From Novosphingobium lentum NBRC 107847 (GTDB lineage: Bacteria > Pseudomonadota > Alphaproteobacteria > Sphingomonadales > Sphingomonadaceae): DNA of 64,000 nt. This document shows positions 40,822 to 52,200 of the stretch, piece by piece (the first letter of the stretch is position 1; each line of letters opens with the position of its first letter). The notes beneath the pieces were generated by a model. That model worked only from the letters and a program-made list of their open reading frames with translations. It was not told where the DNA came from and ran no database searches. The stretch spans positions 124,001-188,000 of the forward strand of contig NZ_BCTW01000006.1 in NCBI RefSeq assembly GCF_001590965.1, written 5' to 3'. The translations under genes were made by a program, and so were the position numbers.

Positions 40822-41451
40822 ATGTCCATGAGCGCCGAATACGAGGAAAAGGCCGGGCTGACCAAGCTGCGTCGGACATACGAGCGCATGGCCGACGTCA
40901 CGATCCGCCACGGCGAAACCGGCTGGCGCTTCCATGACATGCAGGGCCGCGCCTTTGCGCTGAGCGACGCCGAAGGCGAGGCGTTGCGCAGGGCGGCGCA
41001 GGACCGCATCGATGCGCTGTTTTCGGGCATGACCGGCAGCTCGTGGACGCTGTTCATTCCAGTGATCATGGTCATGGTGCTGGGCCTGCGCATGATCAAC
41101 GAATTTGCGCTCGCCCACGCGATGCCGAGCTTCGTCTACTTCCTGCCGTGCGTGGTGCTGCTGTTCGGTGATGCGCTGGCCGAAATCAGCTTCCTGTTTG
41201 CCATGATGCGTTGGCGCGAGGAGCAGGCGCAGATCCTGCGGCAGCGCGACGGGCGCGAGCACGAGACCGCGACATACGCCTGGATGTTCGATCCGCGGCT
41301 GCTGCAATGGACCACCTACGGATTGTATCTGGCCGCCGCGATCATGCTGCTGGTGATGGCAGGCGCCCCGCCGCTGGCGACGGGACTGGTCGCGCTGGGC
41401 ACCGCGTTGCTGGGCGGCGCCCTGTCGGGATCGAAGGCGGCGACGTCGTGA
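40822..41451 (+). CDS. Membrane protein of unknown function
   Basis: A 209-residue protein. The N-terminal ~70 residues are soluble (TIRHGETGWRFHDMQGRAFA). Three to four transmembrane segments follow: WTLFIPVIMVMVLGLRMI (about 75), SFVYFLPCVVLLFGDALA (about 100), WTTYGLYLAAAIMLLVMAGA (about 165) and a final Gly/Ala-rich segment. A charged cytoplasmic loop (RWREEQAQILRQRDGREHET) lies between. No family is recognised. It stands alone after the rplJL terminator. Confidence 0.75.
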   Translation: MSMSAEYEEKAGLTKLRRTYERMADVTIRHGETGWRFHDMQGRAFALSDAEGEALRRAAQDRIDALFSGMTGSSWTLFIPVIMVMVLGLRMINEFALAHAMPSFVYFLPCVVLLFGDALAEISFLFAMMRWREEQAQILRQRDGREHETATYAWMFDPRLLQWTTYGLYLAAAIMLLVMAGAPPLATGLVALGTALLGGALSGSKAATS

Positions 41452-41532
41452 CGCGCTGGCGATCGAGGCGCCTTGCGTCGGCGGTGCACTCCCACCGTTC
41501 CGGAGCGACCGGCCAGCGTTGAAGCAGGCGAC

Positions 41533-41907
41533 CTATGCTTTAATTTTCGGCGGATCGGTTTTGCATGCAGTCGGCCCGAGTGCGAGCGATACGCCTTTCC
41601 GCAAGACAGGCACGGTCTCGCCAACGCGGCATTGAACAGCTGTCACCGGGTCGATGCCGAAATCCCCTGTCGTCCCATCGGCCAGCTTGACCGTCAGAAA
41701 CGCGTAATAGTTTCCGAACTTCGAGATACGGCCAGTTTTAGACGTTATGGTACCGGCTTCGGTCGCATCCCAATGCGTCGTGTCCGGCTGATTCTCAAAC
41801 CAGAACCACCAGCTGACCCCGACCAATAAGCCCGCGATGGCGATATTGGCGAACACTGTACGCAACTGGCGGGCTGCGTATTCGCGCTTGTTCAGCATCA
41901 CCGTCAT
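41533..41907 (-). CDS. Small membrane-anchored protein of unknown function
   Basis: A 124-residue protein with one N-terminal transmembrane segment (FANIAIAGLLVGVSWWFW). The remainder is a small beta-rich domain with ATEAGTITSKTGRISKFGNY and TVKLADGTTGDFGIDPVTAV, loosely like DUF3592-type SH3-like domains. Two cysteines are present. It lies about 30 bases downstream of the cytochrome c gene in the opposite position (it is upstream in the minus-strand order) and separate. Not recognised further. Confidence 0.65.
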   Translation of the reverse strand: MTVMLNKREYAARQLRTVFANIAIAGLLVGVSWWFWFENQPDTTHWDATEAGTITSKTGRISKFGNYYAFLTVKLADGTTGDFGIDPVTAVQCRVGETVPVLRKGVSLALGPTACKTDPPKIKA

Positions 41908-41938
41908 GTCCCTTCGCCCAAGGTGCAGGCCCTCCCCC

Positions 41939-42421
41939 TCACTTCAGCGTAGCCAGATACTCGATCACTTCCCTGCGCTTGGCCGCGTCGGGGATGCCTG
42001 CGAACACCATGCGCGTGCCGGGGACCATCTTCATCGGGCCGGTCAGCCAGGTGTCGAGGTTGGCGGCGTCCCATGTGAAGCCCGCCGCTTTCAGCGCGGG
42101 GCTGTAGGAAAAGCCTTCGAGGCTGGCGGCCTTGCGCCCGACCACGCCCGCAAGGCTTGGCCCGATCATGGTCTTGCCTGCCTCGAACGCGTGGCAGCTT
42201 TTGCAGGTCGCGACCGAGGCCGGTGCGGCATTGGCGGCGAGTGGCGTCGTGGCGGCGGGGGCGGCAGCTGCGTCGGGTGACGTCGGCGCGGCAGAGGTGT
42301 CGGTCGCGGTCGCGTCCTTGCTGGCACCACCGCACGCGGCCAGTGTCACCGACAGACTCGCCGCCAGCGCGATCGCCGCCGTTACGTACAACGCCCTTGC
42401 GGTGTGATTGCCCTGCGCCAT
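41939..42421 (-). CDS. Membrane-associated c-type cytochrome (class I)
   Basis: A 160-residue protein. It has a signal region ending TLAACGG, a lipobox-like Leu-Ala-Ala-Cys that suggests lipid anchoring. A low-complexity Ala/Pro/Thr linker of about 45 residues follows. The cytochrome domain has CKSCHAFEAG (heme Cys-Cys-His), IGPSLAGVVGRKA, TWDAANLDTWLTGP and the axial Met in PGTRMVFAGIPD. This matches cytochrome c2/c552-type electron carriers in the respiratory chain. Redox partners are not nearby. Confidence 0.92.
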   Translation of the reverse strand: MAQGNHTARALYVTAAIALAASLSVTLAACGGASKDATATDTSAAPTSPDAAAAPAATTPLAANAAPASVATCKSCHAFEAGKTMIGPSLAGVVGRKAASLEGFSYSPALKAAGFTWDAANLDTWLTGPMKMVPGTRMVFAGIPDAAKRREVIEYLATLK

Positions 42422-42554
42422 GTCCCTCTTGCCCTTCCGTCATGATCCTGGAGGCGGCTTTATCGCGCGTGGCGCGGGACGCAAGATGGTGCCTGCGCTT
42501 CTCCCAGCGCGCGCTTCCCTCGCGGCGCGCTCGCGCCTAGGGAGACCGGCTGTC

Positions 42555-43979
42555 ATGTCGTCCGCCCCCGCCCTCCACGCCGTCGCGGCACCTGCGATCC
42601 CGCCGGGCGGCAGCTTCGCGCGCGAGATGCGGGCGATGCTGCAACTGGGCGCGCCGCTGGCGCTGGCCAACCTGCTGCAGATGCTGGTCTATGCGGTCGA
42701 CGTGATCTTCGTGGCGCGGCTGGGGGAAAAGCCGCTGGCCGCCTCCAGCCTGTCGATCTCGCTGTTCGGGCTGATGATGTGGTGCTTTTCGGGGCTGACC
42801 GGCGCGGTCGCCCCGCTGATCGCCGCCGAGCTGGGCAGCCGCGCGCATGCCGTGCGCCAGGTCCGCCGCAGCGTGCGCATGGCGCTGTGGCTGGCGGTCG
42901 GCTGCGGGCTGCTGGGCATGATCGTGGCGTGGCAGGGCCAGGCGATCCTGCTCGCCGCCGGGCAGGACGCCGAAGTGGCCGAGCTGGCGGGCGGATTCCT
43001 GCGCGTGCTGATGTGGGCGATGATCCCGATGATCTTCGCCAACGTGTTGCGCACGTTCGTCTCCGCGCTGGGCCGGCCGGTGTTCGCCACCGCGATCACC
43101 GCGCTGGCGATCGGGGTCAACGCGCTGGGCAACTACACGTTCGTGTTCGGCCACTTCGGCGCGCCCGCGATGGGTCTGCGCGGATCGGCGATGTCGAGCA
43201 TCATCACCGCGCTGATCACGCTGGCCGCCTATGCCATCGCCATCCGCAGCGACCGCCGGCTGCGCCGCTATCGCCTGTTCGGCCGGTGGTGGCGGCCCGA
43301 ATGGACCCGACTGCGCGAGATCTTGCGCATCGGCCTGCCGATCGCCGCGACGATCCTGGCCGAAGCCGGGCTGTTCAGCGGCGCGGCGTTCCTGATGGGG
43401 TTGATCGGCCCGGCAGAACTGGCCGGGCACACCGTGGCGCTGCAGGTCGCGGCGCTGGCGTTCCAGGTGCCGTTCGGGCTGGGCCAGGCCGCGACGATCC
43501 GCGTCGGCTATCACTTCGGCGCGGGCGACCGCATCGTGATCGGGCGGGCCGGCAGCGCCGCGCTGGTGCTCGCCTTCGGATTCACGGTGCTGACCGCCAG
43601 CGCGATGCTGTTCATGCCGCGCACGATCCTGTCGCTCTACGTCGATCCCGCCGCGCCCGCCAACGCCGCGATGGTCGGGTTTGCCGTGCAGTACATGGTC
43701 GTCGCCGCCGCGTTCCAGCTGTTCGACGGCACGCAAGCCGTGGCGGCAGGCGCGCTGCGCGGCCTGCAGGACACCCGCGTGCCGATGGCCATCGCGCTGT
43801 TCGGCTACTGGATCCCCGGCATCGGCACGTCGGTGATGCTGGGTTTCTTCACGCCCTTGCGCGGCATCGGCGTGTGGATCGGGCTGATGGCGGGACTCGT
43901 CGTGGTGGCCAGCCTGCTGCTGTACCGCTGGCGCGCACGCGTGCGGCTGGGCCTGCTGCCGGACGCCGGATCGTACTGA
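42555..43979 (+). CDS. MATE-family multidrug efflux transporter
   Basis: A 474-residue inner-membrane protein with about 12 transmembrane segments in two related halves. The first half has LGAPLALANLLQMLVYAVDV and VIFVARLGEKPLAASSLSIS; the second half has LRIGLPIAATILAEAGLFSG. These are NorM-type MATE patterns, which export cationic drugs in exchange for sodium or protons. The ATG at 42555 is taken as start; the frame is open further upstream into the cytochrome promoter region. It is followed by the groESL promoter. Confidence 0.93.
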   Translation: MSSAPALHAVAAPAIPPGGSFAREMRAMLQLGAPLALANLLQMLVYAVDVIFVARLGEKPLAASSLSISLFGLMMWCFSGLTGAVAPLIAAELGSRAHAVRQVRRSVRMALWLAVGCGLLGMIVAWQGQAILLAAGQDAEVAELAGGFLRVLMWAMIPMIFANVLRTFVSALGRPVFATAITALAIGVNALGNYTFVFGHFGAPAMGLRGSAMSSIITALITLAAYAIAIRSDRRLRRYRLFGRWWRPEWTRLREILRIGLPIAATILAEAGLFSGAAFLMGLIGPAELAGHTVALQVAALAFQVPFGLGQAATIRVGYHFGAGDRIVIGRAGSAALVLAFGFTVLTASAMLFMPRTILSLYVDPAAPANAAMVGFAVQYMVVAAAFQLFDGTQAVAAGALRGLQDTRVPMAIALFGYWIPGIGTSVMLGFFTPLRGIGVWIGLMAGLVVVASLLLYRWRARVRLGLLPDAGSY

Positions 43980-44042
43980 CCGGCACACGCCTCGCCCTGC
44001 CCCGGTCGCCTTCGATCTGAAAAGAATCTCTGCCAAAACCCA

Positions 44043-44071
44043 TTGACGCTCCACGGCGCCCGACCCATATG
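44043..44071 (+). promoter_or_regulatory. Promoter of groESL
   Basis: TTGACG, a 17-base spacer and CATATG (44066-44071), close to the alphaproteobacterial sigma70 pattern. The CIRCE operator follows directly at the expected start of the transcript. Confidence 0.75.
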
Positions 44072-44078
44072 CGCCTCG

Positions 44079-44105
44079 CTGGCACTCTCGCCCTGAGAGT
44101 GCCAA
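44079..44105 (+). promoter_or_regulatory. CIRCE operator (HrcA repressor site)
   Basis: TGGCACTC-N9-GAGTGCCA is an inverted repeat matching the CIRCE element (consensus TTAGCACTC-N9-GAGTGCTAA) with one changed base per arm, both compensating. HrcA binds it to repress groESL until heat shock. Confidence 0.93.
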
Positions 44106-44149
44106 TGCGCGATATTTTATCGATCCAACCTGGAAAGAGGGAGCACACT

Positions 44150-44437
44150 ATGACTTTCCGTCCGCTGCACGACCGCGTGCTCGTGCGCCGCATCGAAGCC
44201 GAAGAAAAAACGGCCGGTGGCATCATCATTCCTGACAGCGCCAAAGAAAAGCCGAGCGAAGGCGAAATCGTCTCGACCGGTTCGGGCGCCCGCGCCGAAG
44301 ACGGCAAGATCACCCCGCTCGACGTCAAGTCCGGCGACCGCGTCCTGTTCGGCAAATGGTCGGGCACCGAGGTCAAGGTCAACGGCGAAGACCTGCTGAT
44401 CATGAAGGAATCGGACATCCTGGGCGTGCTCGCCTGA
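44150..44437 (+). CDS. groES: Co-chaperonin GroES
   Basis: A 95-residue protein, [20 protein letters not shown], then the mobile loop region [20 protein letters not shown] and the C-terminal ILGVLA. It caps the GroEL cavity. AAAGAGGGAG precedes the ATG. It is followed by groEL after 41 bases, as one operon under CIRCE control. Confidence 0.98.
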   Translation: MTFRPLHDRVLVRRIEAEEKTAGGIIIPDSAKEKPSEGEIVSTGSGARAEDGKITPLDVKSGDRVLFGKWSGTEVKVNGEDLLIMKESDILGVLA

Positions 44438-44460
44438 TCCGCTTTCCCGCTTCACACTGA

Positions 44461-46125
<1,665 letters not shown>

Positions 46126-46159
46126 GTCCAAACCCGACCAAGCAAGCCGACAAGAATTG

Positions 46160-46190
46160 GGGCCGGAGGGGAAACCTTCCGGCCCTTTTT
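46160..46190 (+). terminator. Intrinsic terminator of groESL
   Basis: GGGCCGGAGG and CCTTCCGGCCC form a stem (one bulge) followed by TTTTT, 35 bases after the groEL stop. Confidence 0.88.
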
Positions 46191-46225
46191 CTTGTGGTGC
46201 GGGGTGCGGGGATTCGGAGAAAGAA

Positions 46226-46624
46226 TTACCGATGTATGCGGATGATTCCGTCCCCTATGTGGATACGGATTGGGACAGAGCTATCGCGCCGTGACCACTC
46301 ATACTCTATGATCTCAAGTGCCGCTCGAACTCGATCAACAGCACGAAATTGCTCGCAACCGAGTTCAATCCTACATAGTCGATCGGTCTCGGCACGCGTG
46401 ACCTCATAGTCTTTTACTATGGCTCGAAAATGTTTGATGTTGTGTGTGACGAGAACCAAACCGTGTTCCCTGCAAGCAGCAGCCACTACCGGGTCCGGTG
46501 AATTGTCGAGCATCACCTCTCGAAGCCTAACCACCTGATGCCCCGATTCCCGGAGCAAATCACCGACCTTGTCATCTACGTCATTGTCGGTGAAAAAGGG
46601 GACAGGAGATTTTTTCGAGCTCAA
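46226..46624 (-). CDS. DUF5615 PIN-like protein, probable toxin of a TA pair
   Basis: A 132-residue protein. VPFFTDNDVDDKVGDLLRES and GHQVVRLREVMLDNSPDPVV, then AACREHGLVLVTHNIKHF carry the acidic residues of the PIN-like DUF5615 fold (Asp of FTDNDVD, Asp of NSPDP, and the LVTHN strand). Such proteins are predicted ribonucleases paired with DUF433 antitoxins. The TTG start at 46624 overlaps the upstream stop as TTGA, a four-base coupling. The family's usual final Asp position is His-Asn here (THN). Base composition is lower in GC than the core. Confidence 0.78.
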   Translation of the reverse strand: MSSKKSPVPFFTDNDVDDKVGDLLRESGHQVVRLREVMLDNSPDPVVAAACREHGLVLVTHNIKHFRAIVKDYEVTRAETDRLCRIELGCEQFRAVDRVRAALEIIEYEWSRRDSSVPIRIHIGDGIIRIHR

Positions 46625-47271
46625 GCAGCCTCTGCTTGCCAATGTCGGGCTGCATCAATGTCAGCGACCTCTAAGCTCGGGAAACGGTCGATAATTTCGC
46701 CCGGTTCATATCCAGCCGATAGAAACCCAGTAACCGCAGTCACCGGAATGCGGGTTCCTGCGAAAACTGGTTCTGAAGAGTGAACGAATTTTTTTCGTGT
46801 AATATGTCCTACTTGACCGCCGTTGCGGCGATTCATTAGTTCGATATCCCTACGAGCATCGGATGTGACGACTTCAAGTGCGATTTCAGCGACGAATTGC
46901 TTGCTCGCGACCTCGCGCTTTCTCCTCGATTCTGGCTCTTCGAAAACAACCTTTCGGTTCCCTACCCAAAGCTTTTGCGAGGTCCATTTCTCGTCCCCCA
47001 TGTGCGCCAATGCTCGCTCAACACGTTCCAACTCTGCCATTTGAACGCCGTGGACGTTTCTTAATTGGTTCAAAACGCGAAGTTTCAGGAGATCCTTAAA
47101 CGAGTAAATGTAGCTGAACGGCTTGCGAGGATTATCGCTGATCCGAAATTCAGGTCGGATGAAGCCCCTGCGATTCCAACCCCGCAATTGGCCAAGTGAC
47201 AGGCCTGTCAGGCGACTGACCTGTTCTTCGCTAAACGCGCCGAGGATACTGGTCGGTGGCATATCGTTCAT
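46621..47271 (-). CDS. MerR-like HTH fused to DUF433, probable antitoxin/regulator
   Basis: A 216-residue protein. Residues about 8-75 form a MerR-type winged helix: FSEEQVSRLTGLSLGQLRGW, RGFIRPEF, YSFKDLLKLRVLNQLRNVHG. A middle region follows. The C-terminus has EPVFAGTRIPVTAVTGFLSA and GYEPGEIIDRFPSLEVADID, the DUF433 signature (a VapB-like DNA-binding fold). The ATG at 47271 has GGAGG about a dozen bases upstream. A 14-bp palindrome just upstream (47306-47319) may be its operator. The combination of MerR head with DUF433 tail suggests one protein that both represses and neutralises. Confidence 0.8.
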   Translation of the reverse strand: MNDMPPTSILGAFSEEQVSRLTGLSLGQLRGWNRRGFIRPEFRISDNPRKPFSYIYSFKDLLKLRVLNQLRNVHGVQMAELERVERALAHMGDEKWTSQKLWVGNRKVVFEEPESRRKREVASKQFVAEIALEVVTSDARRDIELMNRRNGGQVGHITRKKFVHSSEPVFAGTRIPVTAVTGFLSAGYEPGEIIDRFPSLEVADIDAARHWQAEAA

Positions 47272-47305
47272 AATAACAGATATCCTCCCCCGGTTGAATC
47301 CCTCA

Positions 47306-47319
47306 TGAATCATGATTCA
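47306..47319 (-). promoter_or_regulatory. Perfect 14-bp palindrome upstream of the DUF433 gene
   Basis: TGAATCATGATTCA is a perfect palindrome about 35 bases upstream of the chosen start. It contains two GANTC sites. It could be the binding site of the MerR-like/DUF433 protein; this is inference. Confidence 0.5.
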
Positions 47320-47366
47320 CTGCCCTAGGCGCGATATCAATCATAGTAAAATTTTCATGCCACCCC

Positions 47367-47903
47367 CTACCCCCGCTCCAGCAACACCAGCGGCATTTCG
47401 CCTTCGCCAGGCACGGCCTCGTCGGGGAAGTGGCGGGCGTATTCGACGAAGCCCAGCCGCGATGCCACGGCGAACGAGGCGGCGTTGCCGTCTTCGATCA
47501 TGCAGGCGACGCGGAGGGGGCCGTGGTTGGCGTCGAACCAGGCGAGCGCGGCGCTGGCCGCCTCGCTGGCGATGCCGCGTCCCCATGTCTCGCGCGCGAA
47601 GATCCAGCCGATCTCGGGCGTGTCGTCCATGCCTTTGCCGAAGCCGCGCCAAGAGTGGAACACGCCGCAGATGCCCAGCACGGCGTCGCTGCCGCGCGTG
47701 CGGCAGATGAACGTGCCATAGCCGTACAGCGCCCAGCTTCCGGCGTTGCGGCACAGGCGGTTGAATTCCTCCACCGCGCTGGTCGGCCGGTTGCCGAGGT
47801 GCAGGCGCACTTCGTCATCGCCCAGCAGCGTCAGCAGCGCGGCATGGTCGTGCGGCTGGGGGCGATAGAGATCGAGGCGCGGGGTTGTGAGTACGGGGTC
47901 CAT
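47367..47903 (-). CDS. GNAT-family N-acetyltransferase (RimJ/RimL type)
   Basis: A 178-residue protein that starts MDPVLTTPRLDLYRPQPHDH, the usual RimJ/RimL opening TPRL. The acetyl-CoA binding region is WIFARETWGRGIASEAASAA (the R/QxxGxG/A loop) and the C-terminal strand has CMIEDGNAASFAVASRLGFV. It acetylates an amino group of a protein or small molecule. ATG at 47903 is chosen; an upstream open frame has no conserved sequence. Confidence 0.9.
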   Translation of the reverse strand: MDPVLTTPRLDLYRPQPHDHAALLTLLGDDEVRLHLGNRPTSAVEEFNRLCRNAGSWALYGYGTFICRTRGSDAVLGICGVFHSWRGFGKGMDDTPEIGWIFARETWGRGIASEAASAALAWFDANHGPLRVACMIEDGNAASFAVASRLGFVEYARHFPDEAVPGEGEMPLVLLERG

Positions 47904-47970
47904 CGGCGCCCGGTTGTAGCGCGTGCGCTGGCGCGCGCAATGTCCCGGCATCGCGCCGGGGCGGGCGCGG

Positions 47971-49263
47971 TTACAGCAGCACGTCGATCGTGTGGATCGC
48001 GACGCCGACCAGCCCGCCGACCAGCGTGCCGTTGATGCGGATGAACTGGAGATCGCGGCCGACCGCGCCTTCGATCCGGTCGGTGACGGTGCGCGCGTCC
48101 CAGCGGCGCACGGTTTCGGATACCAGCCGCACGATCTGCCCGCCATAGCGCGTGGCGACGCCGACGAGCGTGCGGCGGGCAAAGCGGTTGACCAGCAGTT
48201 GCAGCCGGGGATCGTTCTGCAGCGCGTTGCCGAGTTCGGCGAGGCTGAGGCCCAGCTGCCCCGCCAGCACGCCACCGGGTTCACGTACCGCCTGCAGGAG
48301 CCGCACGCGGCCGCGTTCCCACAGCCCGTCGAGCCAGCGCGCGAAGGCGGGGTTGGCGAGCACTTCGGCTTTCATCCGTTCCACCCGCAGCCGCATCGCG
48401 GGATCGTGGACGAGATCGTGTGCGAGTTTTTCGAGGCCTTCCTCGATCTTGGCGCGCAGCGGGTGATCGGGCACGACCACGGTTTCGGCGAGCAGCTTGT
48501 ACAACCCGTCGAGGATGCCGTTGGCGAGCCGCTGGTCGAGGTTGGTGAAGCGCATCAGCGCGTTGGCGCGTTCGTGGATCATCGTGCGGATGAGGTCTTC
48601 GTTGTCCTCCAGCGTCAGTGCGGCCCAGCGCACGAAGCTTTCCATCACCGCCATGTGGCGCCCGTCGGCAATCGCCGCGCCGATCAGCTGGCCGAGCAGC
48701 GGCCCGATCTCGAGCTTTTCGAGCTGGGCGCGCAACGCCCCCTTGGCCAGTCCGCCGAGCTTTTCCTGGTCGAGCGATTCGAGCACATCGGCCAGCAGGC
48801 CGGCGGCCCCGGCGCGGATGCGGCCTTCGCCGCCGCGCGGATCGGCCAGGAACGCGCCCGCCGCCGCCGCCGCGTTCATCCCGGTCAACCGCCGCGCGAC
48901 GACTTGCGGGGTGAGGAAGTTTTCCTGCAGGAACGCGGCCATCGTATCGGCGATGCGATCCTTGTTTTCGGGGATGATCGCGGTGTGCGGGATCGGCAGG
49001 CCGAGCGGGTGGCGGAACAGGGCGGTGACCGCAAACCAGTCTGCCAGCCCGCCGACCATCGCGGCTTCGGCAAAGGCGCGGACGAAGCCGATCGCGGGGT
49101 GCACATGTTCGAACTGGCGCGCGGCGAAGAACACCACCGCCATCGCCAGCAGCAGGCTGGTGGCGAACACGCGCATCTTGCGGGCGCGGTCCACGGGCGG
49201 AAACGGAAGGCGGCGGGCGCGCCGGCTCAGCAGGGACACAGGGCCGGGTGCAGTATCGCTCAC
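47971..49263 (-). CDS. DUF445 family membrane protein
   Basis: A 430-residue protein. After a basic N-terminus a transmembrane helix (MRVFATSLLLAMAVVFFAAR) is followed by the DUF445 signature AFAEAAMVGGLADWFAVTAL, FRHPLGLPIPHTAIIPENKD and RIADTMAAFLQENFL. A long helical middle follows, then a C-terminal hydrophobic segment (GTLVGGLVGVAIHTIDVLL). Function is unknown. The GTG start overlaps the stop of the upstream RND permease gene (GTGA), so it is translationally coupled to the pump. Confidence 0.92.
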   Translation of the reverse strand: MSDTAPGPVSLLSRRARRLPFPPVDRARKMRVFATSLLLAMAVVFFAARQFEHVHPAIGFVRAFAEAAMVGGLADWFAVTALFRHPLGLPIPHTAIIPENKDRIADTMAAFLQENFLTPQVVARRLTGMNAAAAAGAFLADPRGGEGRIRAGAAGLLADVLESLDQEKLGGLAKGALRAQLEKLEIGPLLGQLIGAAIADGRHMAVMESFVRWAALTLEDNEDLIRTMIHERANALMRFTNLDQRLANGILDGLYKLLAETVVVPDHPLRAKIEEGLEKLAHDLVHDPAMRLRVERMKAEVLANPAFARWLDGLWERGRVRLLQAVREPGGVLAGQLGLSLAELGNALQNDPRLQLLVNRFARRTLVGVATRYGGQIVRLVSETVRRWDARTVTDRIEGAVGRDLQFIRINGTLVGGLVGVAIHTIDVLL

Positions 49264-52200
49264 TCGGCGGGAACGGCCTCACCCGGCATGGGTTCCGTAA
49301 CGCGCCCGGCTTCTTCCGCCGTCGACAGCCGCGGATCGTAGTTGAGCACCTTGCGCCCGAGCCACGGGCCGAGCCGCTTTTCAAGGCCGTCGGCCAAGCT
49401 GAACCCGGCGGGCACGATCAGCAGCGTGAGCATGGTCGACAGCGCCAGACCGCCGATCACCACCGTGCCCATCGGCGCGCGCCAGCCGCTGTTGGTGCCG
49501 ATCGAGACCGCAGTGGGGATCATGCCCGCGATCATCGCCACCGTGGTCATCACGATGGGCTGTGCGCGCTTGTGCCCGGCATCGGTGATCGATTCGAGCT
49601 TGTCGCGGCCTGTGCCCATTTCCTCGATCGCGAAATCGATCAGCAGGATCGAGTTCTTGGCGACGATGCCGAACAGCATCAGCATGCCGATGAACACCGG
49701 CATCGACATCGGCTGGCCGGCCACGCCCAGCAGCAGCAACCCGCCCAGCGGCGCGAGGAACAGCGAGCCCATGTTGACCAGCGGCGAGATCAGGCGGCGG
49801 TACAGCAGCACCAGCACCGAGAACACCAGCATCACGCCCGCCGCCAGCGCGATGGCGAAGTTGACCAGCATTTCCTGCTGGAAGCGATCCTGCCCGGCGG
49901 GCGCGTTGGACACGCCATCGGGCAGCGCCTTCATGATCGGCAGCGCCTTGATCTGCGCGTCGGCCGTACCCTTGGCCACGCCCGAGGCGAGATCGGCGCC
50001 GACGAAGATGCGGCGGCTCTGGTTGTAACGCTGGATCGTGGTCGGGCCCGAACCGAAGCCGATGTCGGCCACACGCGAGAGCGGGACCGACCCGCCGCTG
50101 GCGATCGGCACGGGCAAGTTGGCGATCGTGGTCAGGTCACGGCGCGAATCGACCGGCAGCTTCACCCGGATCGGCACCTGGCGGTTCGACAGCGAGAACT
50201 TGGCGCTGTTCTGGTCGATCTCGCCCTGCGTGGCGATGCGGATCGTCTGGCTGAGCGCCTGCGTGGTCACCCCCAGCGAGGCCGCCAGATCGGTGCGCGG
50301 GGTGATGACCAGTTCCGGGCGGCGCATGTCGGCGCTGATGCGCGGGGCCACCAGCGTCTTGAGCGACCCCATCTGTTCGATCAGCGTCTGCGCGGTGGAC
50401 TGCAGCTTGGCCGGATCGGAGCCCGACAGCATCACGCTGATCGGCCGGCCCGAACCGCCGCCAGGACCGCCGCCGTTGTTGTCCTGGAACGTCACGCGCG
50501 CGTCGGGAATACGCTGCAGCACCGGGGTCAGCTGGCGCACGAATTCGATGCTGGTGCGGGCCCGGTCCTTTTTCAGGTTGATGTAGATGTTGTCGCTGGT
50601 TTCGCGCACGCGCTCGAACGCCACGGCAACTTCGGGCTGAGCGGCGATGACCTCGTACACCTGATCGACGATCTTCTCGCTCTGCTGCAGCGTTGTTCCG
50701 GGCACCAGTTCGATGTTGACCGAAACGAAGTCGCTGTCTTCATCGGGGAAGAACTGTTGCGGGATGACCATGGTCATCACCACCGTCAGCATCAGGGCCA
50801 GCAAGCCGATGCCCAGCATCCACAGGCGATGGTCGCGCAGCCGCGCGGCCAGCCGCTGGCGGAGTGACAGCCGGCCGCGAGGATCGGCCACGCGCGCACG
50901 ATAGGCCCACGCCGACGCGGTATCGAGCGACCAGCGCAGCACACGCATGTAGCGGTCCATCATCGGGCCTTCGCCATGTTCGGCGTGGCCCTTGGCCTTG
51001 AGGAAATAGGCCGCGATCATCGGCGTGATCATGCGTGCCACGGCCAGGCTGAACAGCACCGCGACCACCACGGTCAGCCCGAAGTTCTTGAAGAACTGGC
51101 CCGATACGCCCGGCATCAGGCCCACCGGCAGGAACACCGCGACGATCGAGAACGTCGTGGCGACCACCGCCAGCCCGATCTCGTCGGCGGCGTCGATCGA
51201 GGCCTGGTAGGCGCTTTTGCCCATGCGCATGTGGCGCACGATGTTCTCGATCTCCACGATCGCATCGTCGACCAGCACACCTGCGACCAGCCCGAGCGCG
51301 AGCAGCGACATCGTGTTGAGCGTGAACCCCATCAGGTTCATCACCCAGAACGTGGGGATCGACGACAGCGGGATGGCGATGGCCGAGACCATCGTGGCGC
51401 GCCAGTCGCGCAGGAAGAAGAACACCACGATGACCGCAAGCACCGCGCCTTCGACCATCGCCGACATCGACGATTCATACTGGGCCTTGGTCTCGTCGAC
51501 GCGGTTGAACAGCGGATGGAAGGCGACCCTGCCGCCCTGTTCCTTGGCCAGCGCGTTCATTTCCTTGATCGCGGTGTCGTAGACGCTGACATCGGATTCG
51601 CCGCGTGCGCGGGCGATGCTGAAGGCCACCACGGGCTTGCCGTTGAACTTGGCGATCGAGGTCAGTTCGCCATAGGAATCACTGACATCGGCGACATCGG
51701 CGAGCTTGACCGTGCGTCCACCGGTCAGCGCGATGTCGGTCTGCGACAGATCGTAGGCGTTGCGCGCGTTGCCCAGCACGCGGACCGCCTGGCGCGATCC
51801 GGCAACTTCGGCGCGTCCGCCCGCCGCATTGATGTTGACCGAGCGCAGCGTGGCGTTGACCTGGCTGGCGGTGACGCCGAGCGCCTGCATCCGCGCCGGA
51901 TCGAGCGTGACCGCAATCTCGCGGTCCACACCGCCCGAGCGGTGGACTTCGGCCATGCCGGGGATCGCCAGCAGCCGCTTGGCCACGGTATCGTCGATGA
52001 ACCATGACATCTGCTCGATCGTCATGTCGTTGGCGGTCACCGCGAAGTAGCCGATCGGATCGGACGACGTCTCCGCCTTGATCACCTGCGGCTCGAGGAT
52101 GCCGTCGGGAAGATCGCCGCGGACCTGGTCGACCGCGTTCTTGACCTCGTTCACCGCCGAATTAATGTCGGTGCCGATCTTGAACATCACCAGCGTCTGG

